From: Candidatus Methylomirabilota bacterium
Lineage (GTDB): Bacteria; Methylomirabilota; Methylomirabilia; Methylomirabilales; JACPAU01
Direction of reading: 5' to 3'
Assembly: GCA_022614955.1 (NCBI GenBank)
Contig: JAKEHP010000163.1
Location: forward strand, 1 to 37,506
Length of the DNA: 37,506 nt
Made by a program: the position numbers and the translations under genes. The notes under the pieces are model-generated. The model worked only from the letters and a program-made list of their open reading frames with translations, did no database searches and was not told the DNA's origin. The stretch's first letter is position 1; each line of letters opens with the position of its first letter. This document shows, one piece after another, positions 1 through 8,798 of this stretch.

Positions 1-1140
1 CCGGGCGGCGTTCAGGCCGGCCAGGAGGCCGGCGCCGACCGACTCGGTGTATCCCTCGACGCCGATGAGCTGCCCGGCGAAGAGGAGGCCGGGGTCCCCG
101 CGGAACTGGAGCGTCGGCGCGAGGAGCAGGGGACTGGCGATGTAGGTGTTCCGGTGGACGCTCCCGTAGCGCAGGAACTCGGCCTGACCGAGGCCCGGGA
201 TCATCCGGAAGATCCGCTGCTGCTCCCCCCGCCGCATCCGGGTCTGGAACCCGACCAGGCTGTGCATCGCCCCGGCGGCGTGCTCCCGGCGCAGTTGGAC
301 CACGGCGTGGGGGCGCTTGCCGGTCCGCGGATCCGTGAGGCCGACCGGCTTCATCGGGCCGAAGCAGAGGGCCTCCTTCCCCCGGCGGGCCAGCTCCTCG
401 ATGGGGAGGCAGCCCTCGAAGAAGGGGGTCTCCTCGAAGGGGTGCAGGGGGTACAGCTCGGCGGCCCGGAGGGCGTCCCAGAAGGCGGTGTACTCCGCCT
501 CGTTCATGGGACAGTTCAGGTAGTCGTCCCCCCCTCTCCCGTAGCGGGAGGCAGCGAACACCGCCGTCCCGTCCACGGAGTCGGCCGCCACGATGGGAGA
601 TATGGCGTCGTAGAAAAAGAGGCGGGCCCGGGGGGCGGCGGCCGGGGTCAGCCCGGGGCGCCCCCCCGCCTCCCCCAGGAAGCGGGCGAAGAGCGCGCAG
701 AGATCCTCGGCCAGGGCATCGGAGGTGAGGGGGCCGGTGGCCACGATGCAGGGCCGGTCGGGCGGGAGGGCCTTCACCTCTTCCCGGACGATGGTGATGC
801 CGGGATGCCCCGCCAGACGGGCCGTCACCTCGGCGGCGAAGGCCTCCCGGTCCACGGCCAGGGCGGTCCCGGCCGGGACGGCATGCCGCTTCGCCACGTC
901 CAGGATGAAGGAGCCCAGCCGGCCCAGCTCCGCGTTCAGCAGACCACTGGCGGTGGTCAGCTCCAGGGACTTGAGGGAGTTGCTGCAGACCAGCTCGGCC
1001 AGGTGAGAGGTCTTGTGGGCGGGAGTGGGGACGGCCGGCCGCATCTCATAGAGCTGCACCGTCGCGCCAGCTTCGGCGGCCTGCCAGGCCGCCTCTGCCC
1101 CGCTGAGACCACCGCCGATGATTACCACGACGGGGGGCAT
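1..1140 (-). CDS. trmFO: Methylenetetrahydrofolate-tRNA-(uracil-5-)-methyltransferase TrmFO, 3' part cut by left window edge
   Basis: Reverse-strand translation from ATG at 1140 reads [35 protein letters not shown]...[15 protein letters not shown], the FAD-binding GxGxxG start and family motif of TrmFO. Open to the window edge, so absent from the ORF track. Starts 8 nt after the topA stop. Confidence 0.93.
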   Translation of the reverse strand, partial: MPPVVVIIGGGLSGAEAAWQAAEAGATVQLYEMRPAVPTPAHKTSHLAELVCSNSLKSLELTTASGLLNAELGRLGSFILDVAKRHAVPAGTALAVDREAFAAEVTARLAGHPGITIVREEVKALPPDRPCIVATGPLTSDALAEDLCALFARFLGEAGGRPGLTPAAAPRARLFFYDAISPIVAADSVDGTAVFAASRYGRGGDDYLNCPMNEAEYTAFWDALRAAELYPLHPFEETPFFEGCLPIEELARRGKEALCFGPMKPVGLTDPRTGKRPHAVVQLRREHAAGAMHSLVGFQTRMRRGEQQRIFRMIPGLGQAEFLRYGSVHRNTYIASPLLLAPTLQFRGDPGLLFAGQLIGVEGYTESVGAGLLAGLNAAR

Positions 1141-1148
1141 AGGAATCT

Positions 1149-3620
1149 TCAGGAAGCGGGGGCCGCCGCCGGTTCCAGTGCACCGGGGATCTTGGTGTAG
1201 TCACAGCCCTCGGCGGCGCACTTCAGCGTCACCTCACCCCCCCGCTTCCGCTTCTCCACCAGGAATTTCGCCCCGCACTGGGGGCAGGGCTCGGGGACAG
1301 GCCGGTCCCACAGGGCAAAGGTGCAGGCCGGGTAGGTGCTGCACCCGTAGAAGGGCTTTCCCCGCTTGGTCCGCTTCTGGGCGAGCGGCGCCCCGCACTG
1401 AGGACAGTCCACGCCAATCGGAAGCGGCTTGATCGCCTTGCACTTCGGGTAGGTGGAGCAGGAGAGGAACCGGCCGTACCGGCCCGTCCGGATCACCATG
1501 GGCGCCCCGCACTTTTCGCAGATCTCGTTCGTCGGCTCCGGGGGCGATGCGGCTGCCCGCTTCCCGCCGTCCACCCGGATCACCGTCCGGCACTCCGGGT
1601 AGCCGGAGCAGGCGAGGAAGGGGCCGTACCGTCCCTTCTTCAGGACCATGGGCCGGCCGCACTTCTCGCAGGACTGCGGCGCCGCCTCGGGGGGAGCCGC
1701 CTCCGCGGTTGCCCCGTCCCCGTTGCCGCGCGGCAGCTCCCGGGTCGCCTTGCACTTGGGGTAGGTGGAGCAGGCCAGGAACTTCCCGAACCGGCCCCAT
1801 TTGATGACCATGGGGGCGGCGCACTTTTCGCACCGCTCCTCCGTTTCCTCCTCCATCGCCTTGATGTTGGCCATGGAGGCCTTCGCCTCCTTCAGCCACT
1901 TGGCGAAGAAGTGGTAGAAGCGGTGCATCTCTTCCAGCCACTCCGCCTTCCCCTCCTCAATCTCATCCAGGCGGCTCTCCATGAGGGCGGTGAACTCGTA
2001 GTCCATGATCCGGGGGAAGGACTTGAGGAGGAGATCCACCACGATCTCCCCCAGCTCCAACGGGACGAACTTCCCCTTCTCCTTCACCACGTAGTCCCGG
2101 TTCTGGATGACGGAGAGGATGGCGGCGTAGGTGCTGGGCCGGCCGATGCCCCGTTCCTCCAGCTCCTTCACCAGGGTCGCCTCGGTGTAGCGGGGCGGGG
2201 GCTGGGTGAAGTGCTGCTCCGGGGACACACTCCGGAGCGCCAGGACCTCCCCCTCCCGCATCGGCGGGAGAGTCAGCTCCGCCGCCTCTGCCGCCTCGCC
2301 GTTGGCGTTCTCCTCCTCCGTCTCGTGGGGCGGACGCTTCGGCACCTCGTCGGTTCCCTCCACGTACAGCCGCATGAACCCCGGGAACCGGATCACCCGC
2401 CCGGTGGCCCGCAGGAGGAACCGTCCCGCCGCGATGTCGGCCGTGGTGACATCGAAAAGCGCCGGCGGCATCTGGGAGGCGACGAACCGGTTCCAGATGA
2501 GGGTGTACAGGCCGAGCTGGTCCCTGGTCAGGGAGGCCCGGACCGCCCCCGGCTCCCGCATGACCGAGGTGGGCCGGATGGCCTCGTGGGCCTCCTGGGC
2601 GCCCCGGACGCTCTTGTAGGCCGGGGGGGTCTCCGGGAGGAAGGCCCCCCCAAACTTCTCGACGATGTAGGCCCGAACTTCCGCCACCGCCTCGGCTGAC
2701 ACCCGGGTGGAGTCGGTCCGCATGTAGGTGATGAGGCCGACGGCCCCCTCCTCCCCCAGCTCGATCCCCTCGTAGAGCTGCTGGGCCACCTGCATCGTCT
2801 TCCGGGCCGTGAACCCCAGCTTCCGAGCCGCCTCCTGCTGCAGCTTGCTGGTGATGAAGGGGGGGACGGGGTGCCGCCTCCGCTCCTTGGTGGCGAGGTG
2901 GGCCACCCGGAAGGTCGCCCGCTCCAGCTCGGCCACGGCGGCGGCCGCCGCCGCCTGGTCCGGGAGCCGGACTTTCTCCCCGTCGGCCTTCAGAAGCCGC
3001 GCCGTAAACTCCGGGGGTTGCCCCGCGGCGAGCCGCGCGTCCACCGTCCAGTATTCGGTGGGGACGAAGGCCCGGACCTCCTTCTCCCGGTCCACGACGA
3101 GGCGCAGCGCCACCGACTGGACCCGGCCCGCCGAGATCCCGCGTCGCACCTTCTCCCACAGGAGGGGGCTGATCTTGTAGCCAACGAGGCGATCCAGGAT
3201 CCGGCGAGCCTGCTGAGCCTCCACCTTCCGGGGATCGATCTTCCCGGGATTGGCGAAGGCCTGTTGCACGGCCCGCTTGGTGATCTCGTTGAAGAGGACC
3301 CGGTGGACCGGCCTGCGCGCCCCCTTGAGTTCCTGGGCCAGGTGCCAGCAGATCGCCTCCCCCTCCCGGTCCGGGTCTGCGGCCAGGAAGACGGCGGCGG
3401 AGGCCTTGGCCGCCTTCTTCAGCTCGGCCACCACCTTCTCCCGGCCCTTGATGACCTCGTACTGGGGTTTGAAGTTATGCTCCACGTCCACCGCCAGCTT
3501 CTTCACCGGCAGGTCGCGGACGTGCCCCAGGGAGGCCTTGACCACATAGTTCCGCCCCAGGAACTTGTTGATGGTCTTCGCCTTGGCCGGTGACTCCACG
3601 ATGACCAGCGACTTGGGCAC
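1149..3620 (-). CDS. topA: DNA topoisomerase I with several C-terminal zinc ribbons
   Basis: [20 protein letters not shown]...[14 protein letters not shown]...[13 protein letters not shown]...YMRTDSTR, then five CxxC...C zinc-ribbon-like repeats. GTG start at 3620 preferred over the track start at 3677: protein begins [14 protein letters not shown] and AGAGGAG lies just upstream. Confidence 0.96.
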   Translation of the reverse strand: MPKSLVIVESPAKAKTINKFLGRNYVVKASLGHVRDLPVKKLAVDVEHNFKPQYEVIKGREKVVAELKKAAKASAAVFLAADPDREGEAICWHLAQELKGARRPVHRVLFNEITKRAVQQAFANPGKIDPRKVEAQQARRILDRLVGYKISPLLWEKVRRGISAGRVQSVALRLVVDREKEVRAFVPTEYWTVDARLAAGQPPEFTARLLKADGEKVRLPDQAAAAAAVAELERATFRVAHLATKERRRHPVPPFITSKLQQEAARKLGFTARKTMQVAQQLYEGIELGEEGAVGLITYMRTDSTRVSAEAVAEVRAYIVEKFGGAFLPETPPAYKSVRGAQEAHEAIRPTSVMREPGAVRASLTRDQLGLYTLIWNRFVASQMPPALFDVTTADIAAGRFLLRATGRVIRFPGFMRLYVEGTDEVPKRPPHETEEENANGEAAEAAELTLPPMREGEVLALRSVSPEQHFTQPPPRYTEATLVKELEERGIGRPSTYAAILSVIQNRDYVVKEKGKFVPLELGEIVVDLLLKSFPRIMDYEFTALMESRLDEIEEGKAEWLEEMHRFYHFFAKWLKEAKASMANIKAMEEETEERCEKCAAPMVIKWGRFGKFLACSTYPKCKATRELPRGNGDGATAEAAPPEAAPQSCEKCGRPMVLKKGRYGPFLACSGYPECRTVIRVDGGKRAAASPPEPTNEICEKCGAPMVIRTGRYGRFLSCSTYPKCKAIKPLPIGVDCPQCGAPLAQKRTKRGKPFYGCSTYPACTFALWDRPVPEPCPQCGAKFLVEKRKRGGEVTLKCAAEGCDYTKIPGALEPAAAPAS

Positions 3621-3683
3621 GGTGTGTCTCGCTCCTCTAATGATAGCCCGTGACCGGGTCGCGCCCGGCCATCGCATCCTGAT

Positions 3684-3689
3684 ATTATA
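3684..3689 (-). promoter_or_regulatory. Candidate -10 element (TATAAT) for topA
   Basis: Reverse strand GGGTATAATATCAGG, about 65 nt upstream of the topA GTG start and overlapping the dprA stop codon. -35 weak. Confidence 0.4.
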
Positions 3690-4785
3690 CCCGATCAGCA
3701 GCCCTGACGTAGGTCTGGCCCGGCAGTTGTCGGACGAACCCCGCCATCTCCAGGGCCAGGAGACCGGCCGCCACCCTCCCCGGGGGAAGCGCCGTGCGGG
3801 TCGCTACCGTATCAATGTGGGCCGGCTCGGCAGCCAGCGCCCCCCATACTAGCCGGGCCTCCTCTGGCAGCTCTTCGGGGAGGTCGAGGGGCGGGGCCGC
3901 CGCGGGCCTCACCCAGCCCGGGATCAGCTCCTCCAGCACGTCGGCCCAGTCCTCCGTGAGCTTTGCCCCCGCCTTGATGAGGCGGTTCGCCCCGGCCGAG
4001 GTGGGGGCTGTGACGGGGCCGGGGACAGCGAACACCTCCCGGTTCTGCTCCAGGGCGCAGCGGGCGGTCACGAGAGCCCCGCTCCGCTCCGCCGCCTCCA
4101 CCACAACCACGCCGCGGCAGAGCCCGCTGATGATCCGGTTGCGCCGGGGGAAGTTCACCGGCAGCGGCCGCGTCCCCAGGGGAAACTCGCTCAGGAGCGC
4201 TCCCCGGCGGACCACATTGTCGGCGAGGCCGCCCGACCCGGCGGGATAGGTCACGTCGAGGCCGCACCCCAGGACCCCCACTGTGACCCCTCCGGCGTGC
4301 AGCGCCCCCCGGTGGGCCGCCGCGTCGATCCCCCGGGCAAAGCCGCTCACCACCGCCACGCCGGCCCGGGCTAGGTCGCCGGCCAGCCGCTCCGCCACCA
4401 TCCTGCCATAGGGGGTGGCCTGCCGGGCCCCCACCACCGCGACCGCCATCTCCTCGGGTGAGGAAAGGCTCCCCCGGATGAAGAGGGCCGGGGGAGGATC
4501 CGGGATCTGGCGGAGCAGCGGCGGGTAGGTAGGGTCGGTGAGCGTGACGGCGGAGCACCCGAGGGCATCCAGGCGGCGGAGCTCGCGTCCTACCTCCTCG
4601 GCCAACGCGGGATCGCGGAGGCGCGCGGCCACCTCGCGCGTCACCCCGGGGACGGCGGTCAGGGCTTCGGGCGACGCGGTGCGGAGAGCCCGGGCCTCCC
4701 CGAATCGGGCCAGGAGGCCCGCTGCCCCTGCCGGCGGCAGGCCCGGGAGGAGGGCGAGGGCGACCAGGGCTTCCCGCTCCTCCAC
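3685..4785 (-). CDS. dprA: DNA-processing protein DprA (Smf)
   Basis: VAVVGARQATPYGRMVAERLAGDLARAGVAVVSGFARGIDAAAHRGAL...GVLGCGLDVTYP...FPRRNRIISGL...GSGALVTA-like DprA signature. Confidence 0.95.
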   Translation of the reverse strand: MEEREALVALALLPGLPPAGAAGLLARFGEARALRTASPEALTAVPGVTREVAARLRDPALAEEVGRELRRLDALGCSAVTLTDPTYPPLLRQIPDPPPALFIRGSLSSPEEMAVAVVGARQATPYGRMVAERLAGDLARAGVAVVSGFARGIDAAAHRGALHAGGVTVGVLGCGLDVTYPAGSGGLADNVVRRGALLSEFPLGTRPLPVNFPRRNRIISGLCRGVVVVEAAERSGALVTARCALEQNREVFAVPGPVTAPTSAGANRLIKAGAKLTEDWADVLEELIPGWVRPAAAPPLDLPEELPEEARLVWGALAAEPAHIDTVATRTALPPGRVAAGLLALEMAGFVRQLPGQTYVRAADRV

Positions 4786-4819
4786 GCCCGCTCCTCCCCC
4801 CCCGCCGGGGGCGTGCTCC

Positions 4820-6004
4820 TTACGGCATCTTCGCCGCCAGCCGGACGCGATCCCCGATCCGGAGGTCGAGGTCGCTCCGCAGGACCCGCGCCGTGGCGGT
4901 CCGCTCGGTCACCCGGACCACCACCAGCTCCCCCCGCAGGGTGGGGGTCAGGCGGATCGTCCCCCAGCCGCGGGGATCGGCGACGCGCCCGGTCTCCCGG
5001 TGGACCGAGAAGACATCGCCAGGGACAATGCCGGCCTTGAGCCCCAGGTCAATGTAGACCATGTGGAGCTCTCCCACCGAGACGCGGCTCAAGTCCGTGC
5101 GGACGATCATCCCGTCTGCACTGAGGGCGGTCGGAGCCGCCGTACCCAGCGCCGGGATCTCGCTCTCCTGGAACCGAAGGAGCGTATCCCCCGCGGTCAT
5201 GTCCTCACACCCGTAGATGACCTTCGCCCGGATGGACTGGTCCTGGACCTCCGTCACCTGGAGGAGTCCCCGGCCCCGAACGAAGCGTCCCAGGACGCCG
5301 CCGGCCCTGGGATGGGTGACCGGATTTTCCTGGCGGACGACCTGGAGCACCTCCCCCACCTGGACGGAGGTGCCGGAGCGGAGCGTCAGGAAGACCGTAT
5401 CGTGGGGCCCGATGGTGAAGCTATCGCGGAGCGGTCGGAGAATGTTCCCGACGCCCAGGGGCCCCCCCTCGTGGATGAACCCGAGGCAGATGGCCTGCCC
5501 GCGGGTCACGACAGGAATGACCGCCGGCGGGGGCGCGATCGTGGTCGGGGCTGGCTCCGGCTCCTGGGGTGCCACCGCGGGGGCGGCTGGAGCGGCTGGA
5601 GCGGCCGGCTCAGTCGGCGCGGCCGCAATCGGCTCCGGCGGGGCCGCGGGTGGAGCCACCGGTGCGGGGACGACTGCTGCCGGGGCTGCCGGCAGAGCGA
5701 CAGCCTCGGGCGCGGCCGGGACGAAGCCCGGGATGAAGAGGGGATCCCCCGGATAGATCCGATTCGGGTTGACGACGAACTTGTTTCGCTCCCAGATCCT
5801 GGGCCAGAGGAACGGGTTGTGCAGGAACTGACCGGAGAGGGTCCAGAGGTTGTCCCCGGGACGGACGACGTACACCCCCGCCGCCGCCTCGGCACTCGCC
5901 GGCGGCTCGGGGGCCGGGACCTGTTGCCCCTCGGCCTCCGGGCCGGCCAGAGTGAGGGTCAGGGCAGCGAGGAGTACCCCCGCCATCCGCATAGCCTTCC
6001 CCAT
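4820..6004 (-). CDS. Secreted LysM-domain protein with Ala/Pro-rich linker
   Basis: N-terminal signal peptide (MGKAMRMAGVLLAALTLTLAGPEAEG), LysM motif YVVRPGDNLWTLSGQFLHNPFLWPRIWERNKFVVNPNRIYPGDPLFIPG, then A/P-rich linker and C-terminal domain. ATG at 6004 has AGGAGG about 9 nt upstream, preferred over track start 6028. Confidence 0.85.
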   Translation of the reverse strand: MGKAMRMAGVLLAALTLTLAGPEAEGQQVPAPEPPASAEAAAGVYVVRPGDNLWTLSGQFLHNPFLWPRIWERNKFVVNPNRIYPGDPLFIPGFVPAAPEAVALPAAPAAVVPAPVAPPAAPPEPIAAAPTEPAAPAAPAAPAVAPQEPEPAPTTIAPPPAVIPVVTRGQAICLGFIHEGGPLGVGNILRPLRDSFTIGPHDTVFLTLRSGTSVQVGEVLQVVRQENPVTHPRAGGVLGRFVRGRGLLQVTEVQDQSIRAKVIYGCEDMTAGDTLLRFQESEIPALGTAAPTALSADGMIVRTDLSRVSVGELHMVYIDLGLKAGIVPGDVFSVHRETGRVADPRGWGTIRLTPTLRGELVVVRVTERTATARVLRSDLDLRIGDRVRLAAKMP

Positions 6005-6045
6005 TGCGATGCTCCTCCTCCCCGCCACCGGACCCGCCCCGCCCC

Positions 6046-6672
6046 TTACGGGCGGCGGCCGGTGGCCCCCGACGTGGTCCCGGGCCTGGTGAAGGCCCGG
6101 TCCACGACCTCGCAGAGAGCGTGGCCGATTGTGATGTGAACCTCCTGGATCCGCGCCGCGGAGCGGGAGGGAACCACCAGAGCCAGGTCCACCAGGGCAG
6201 CCAGGCGGCCGCCATCCCCCCCCGTGAGCCCCACCGTCTTCAGACCGCGGGCCCGGGCAGCCTCCACGCCCCGCAGGACGTTTCGCGACTTCCCCGACGT
6301 GCTGAGCGCGAACACGAGGTCCCCCGGCTTCCCCAAGGCCTCCACCTGTCGCGCGAAGATCTCCCCGAAGTCCCGGTCGTTGCCGATGGCGGTGAGGGCC
6401 GAGGTATCGGTGGTGAGGGCGAGGGCTGGTAGCGGGGCCCGCTCCAGCCGGAACCGGTTCACGAACTCGGCCGCCAGGTGCTGGGCGTCGGCTGCGCTCC
6501 CACCGTTCCCGAAGAACAGAAGCATCGCCCCCCGCCGCAGCGTCTCCACCGTCATCTCGGCCGCCGCCACCAGGCGGGGGAGAGCCTCCGCCGCGAAGGC
6601 GCGCTTCACCGCCGCGCTCTCCTCAAAGCACGCGGCAATGACGGCCGCCTCCTCTCCCGCCGCTCCCCCCAT
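6046..6672 (-). CDS. gmhA: SIS-domain protein, phosphoheptose isomerase GmhA/DiaA family
   Basis: LLFFGNGGSAADAQHLAAEFVNRF...ALTTDTSALTAIGNDRDFGEIFARQVEAL...ALSTSGKSRNVLRGVEAARARGLKTVGLTGGDGG, typical GmhA/DiaA. Confidence 0.88.
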   Translation of the reverse strand: MGGAAGEEAAVIAACFEESAAVKRAFAAEALPRLVAAAEMTVETLRRGAMLLFFGNGGSAADAQHLAAEFVNRFRLERAPLPALALTTDTSALTAIGNDRDFGEIFARQVEALGKPGDLVFALSTSGKSRNVLRGVEAARARGLKTVGLTGGDGGRLAALVDLALVVPSRSAARIQEVHITIGHALCEVVDRAFTRPGTTSGATGRRP

Positions 6673-6688
6673 GCTCCCGCCCCGCGCG

Positions 6689-6940
6689 CTACGCCTCTCG
6701 GAGGATGACCTTCCGCACCTCCACCCGTCCGAGGCCGATTCGCGCCTGCTCCCCCGCTTCTACCAGCGCTTCGGGATCCACCAGGAGCGATGCAACAAAG
6801 ATCGTGGTGTCCTCCGTCCCGTCCCCCCCAGCCTCCAGAGGTTCCTCCCAGACCTCCTGCTCTTCCGGGAAGACGCTCTCGCTTCCCTCCCCGCGGACCA
6901 GCGCCCGGTAGTACTTGATGGCTGCCATGCCTTTCGGCAT
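6689..6940 (-). CDS. Small hypothetical acidic protein (83 aa)
   Basis: Intact ORF directly upstream of gmhA, downstream of a strong promoter-like element at 7024-7051. No family recognised. Start could also be the internal ATG (MAAIKYYRAL). Confidence 0.55.
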   Translation of the reverse strand: MPKGMAAIKYYRALVRGEGSESVFPEEQEVWEEPLEAGGDGTEDTTIFVASLLVDPEALVEAGEQARIGLGRVEVRKVILREA

Positions 6941-7023
6941 CCTTCCTGCGCGGTCCCCTGGGGGCCGTCCCCGCGCCCCCTCGCGCGCCGCTCCGCGCTC
7001 AAGCGGGGCGAGGTATGTTGGCC

Positions 7024-7051
7024 ACTATACACACGGGCCGGGTCAAGTCAA
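7024..7051 (-). promoter_or_regulatory. Candidate sigma70-type promoter TTGACT-N16-TATAGT
   Basis: Reverse strand TTGACTTGACCCGGCCCGTGTGTATAGT, about 85 nt upstream of the 6940 ORF start, in the gap before the hypothetical/gmhA/LysM/dprA/topA/trmFO block. Confidence 0.55.
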
Positions 7052-7149
7052 GCGCAAAGCCGGCGGATTCCGGTCCGTCCCGCGCGCATCGCTCGGGGAT
7101 CTGTCCGCTGGTCACTCCCGCGGGCCCACGACGCCACGCTGGCCCGGCC

Positions 7150-7743
7150 TCATGCGGTCCCGCGCGCCTCGGCTTCCCGCCGCAGGGCTTCCAGCTCGTC
7201 CCGGACCTGGGCGAGCAGGCGCTCCGCCAGCGGATCCGACCCGCCACACCCCTGGAGGTGCCGCCGGAGGGTCTCCACCCCTTTCGCGGCGTTCTCGCGC
7301 CGCGCCTCAAAACGCGCCCAGCGCTCTTGCAGGCTGGCGCCGAGCTCATTGACGCAGGCCTCCAGTTCCCGAAACCAGTCACGCCGCCTGAGCCGCATGC
7401 GGAGGCCGAACTGCCCGCGCCCGTACGCCCGCAGGGTCTCCTGGAGCCGGAAGAGGGGCCCGGCCGTCCGGTGGGCTCGGAGGACGGCATGGACACCCAC
7501 GAGGAGGGCGATGATGAGGATGCTGGGCCAGACCCGCCCGTGCAGCCGCAGGATCTGCTGCGCGAGCTCGAGCTGCTCCTGAAAGTCCCCGGCGGCGGTG
7601 AATTCCCACTCGAGGGGGAAGAAAATGAGAAATGCGAGGAGCATAGAATAGGCGAGGATATAGATGATGGCGGTAAAGGCGCTCGCCAACTGATAGGTGG
7701 GGTGGATGAGGAAGTTTCGCCGCCGGAACCACCGTCTGGCCAT
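7150..7743 (-). CDS. Membrane protein with two TM helices and HAMP-like/coiled-coil cytoplasmic region
   Basis: MARRWFRRRNFLIHPTYQLASAFTAIIYILAYSMLLAFLIFF...VWPSILIIALLVGVHAVLRAHRTAGPLFRLQETLRAYGRGQFGLRMRLRRRDWFRELEACVNEL. Start moved to 7743 because the upstream part of the track ORF is not protein-like. Confidence 0.7.
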   Translation of the reverse strand: MARRWFRRRNFLIHPTYQLASAFTAIIYILAYSMLLAFLIFFPLEWEFTAAGDFQEQLELAQQILRLHGRVWPSILIIALLVGVHAVLRAHRTAGPLFRLQETLRAYGRGQFGLRMRLRRRDWFRELEACVNELGASLQERWARFEARRENAAKGVETLRRHLQGCGGSDPLAERLLAQVRDELEALRREAEARGTA

Positions 7744-7854
7744 CTGGGGCTCCACGAAAGTCTCACAACCGACCGCGAATGGGGCGAAACCACTCCGGCC
7801 TGACAAGGGGCAGCAATTCGCATGCCATGGTAACAATATCAAGGAGTTCGGAGG

Positions 7855-8778
7855 TCAGGCCCGGGCGGGGCGGCGCCGTCGGCGATCCGCCGCCAGGCGC
7901 CACTCGTAGACGATGGGACTCGCGACGAACCAGGAGGAGTAGCTCCCCACGATGATGCCGAGGAAGAGGGAGAAGGCGAAATCCCGGAGGACCTCGCCCC
8001 CCACGAGGAGCAGGGCGAGGACGGCCAGCAGCGTGGTGAGGGAGGTCATCAGGGTGCGCGCGAGCACCTGGTTGATGCTGGCATTGATGGTCTGGGCCAG
8101 CGTCTCCCGCCGGCGCGCCCGGAGGTTCTCCCGGATCCGGTCGTAGATGACGACGGTGTCAGTGAGCGAGTAGCCAGCCAGGGTGAGGAGGGCGGTGACC
8201 ACAAGGAGGGTGATCTCCAGGTCCAGCAGGTAGAGCGCGCCCAGGACCGCCAGGACATCGTGGAAGGTGGCGACCGCGGCGGCGATCCCGAACCGGAACT
8301 CGAACCGCCACGCGATGTAGGCGACGATTCCTACCAGCGAGATGAGGATGGCCCAGAGCGCGGCCTTCTGGAGCTCCCGCCCGATGACCGGCCCCACCTC
8401 GTTGGAGCTCTCCAGCTCGAGGGGATTCTGCGGGAAGGCTGTCCGGAGCCCCTCCTCCACCCCCCGGGCGGTCCCGGCTGCCGACTCCCCTTTCGCCTTG
8501 AGGCGGACCAGGACCCGGCGCCCCCCCACGAACTGCTGCAGGTCCGATTCCGTGAGCCCGCCCCGCGACAGGGCCGTCCGGACCTCGCCCAGCTCCACGG
8601 GGTCCCGGAAGCGGACCTGGACCGAGGTCCCCCCGGCAAAGTCGTTCCCCAGGTTGGCCGCGCCCCGCCAGATCTGGACCATGGCCACGGTCCCCAGGAG
8701 AACCAGGGCTCCCGAGACGACGAAGGCCGCCTTGCGTCGGCTGATGAAGTCGATCTTCGTGTTCGTCAGCAGTTCCAT
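7855..8778 (-). CDS. secF: Protein translocase subunit SecF
   Basis: IDFISRRKAAFVVSGALVLLG...LGNDFAGGTSVQVRF...GIVAYIAWRFEFRFGIAAAVATFHDV...TDTVVIYDRIRENLR. Start at 8778 (MELLTNTKIDF) avoids overlap with secD. Confidence 0.95.
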   Translation of the reverse strand: MELLTNTKIDFISRRKAAFVVSGALVLLGTVAMVQIWRGAANLGNDFAGGTSVQVRFRDPVELGEVRTALSRGGLTESDLQQFVGGRRVLVRLKAKGESAAGTARGVEEGLRTAFPQNPLELESSNEVGPVIGRELQKAALWAILISLVGIVAYIAWRFEFRFGIAAAVATFHDVLAVLGALYLLDLEITLLVVTALLTLAGYSLTDTVVIYDRIRENLRARRRETLAQTINASINQVLARTLMTSLTTLLAVLALLLVGGEVLRDFAFSLFLGIIVGSYSSWFVASPIVYEWRLAADRRRRRPARA

Positions 8779-8798
8779 GCGCTCGACCGACCCGCGGT

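Noticed and set aside
1963-3159. 398-aa minus-strand ORF in another frame inside topA, and similar alternative-frame minus ORFs (3812-4558, 9712-10518, 11974-12693)
   Set aside because: Gly/Pro/Arg-rich out-of-frame translations of topA, dprA, secD and the WecA-like gene.
5510-5720. Short tandem repeats (GGAGCGGCT-like) in the LysM gene
   Set aside because: Encode an ordinary Ala/Pro-rich linker; no sign of a separate repeat element.
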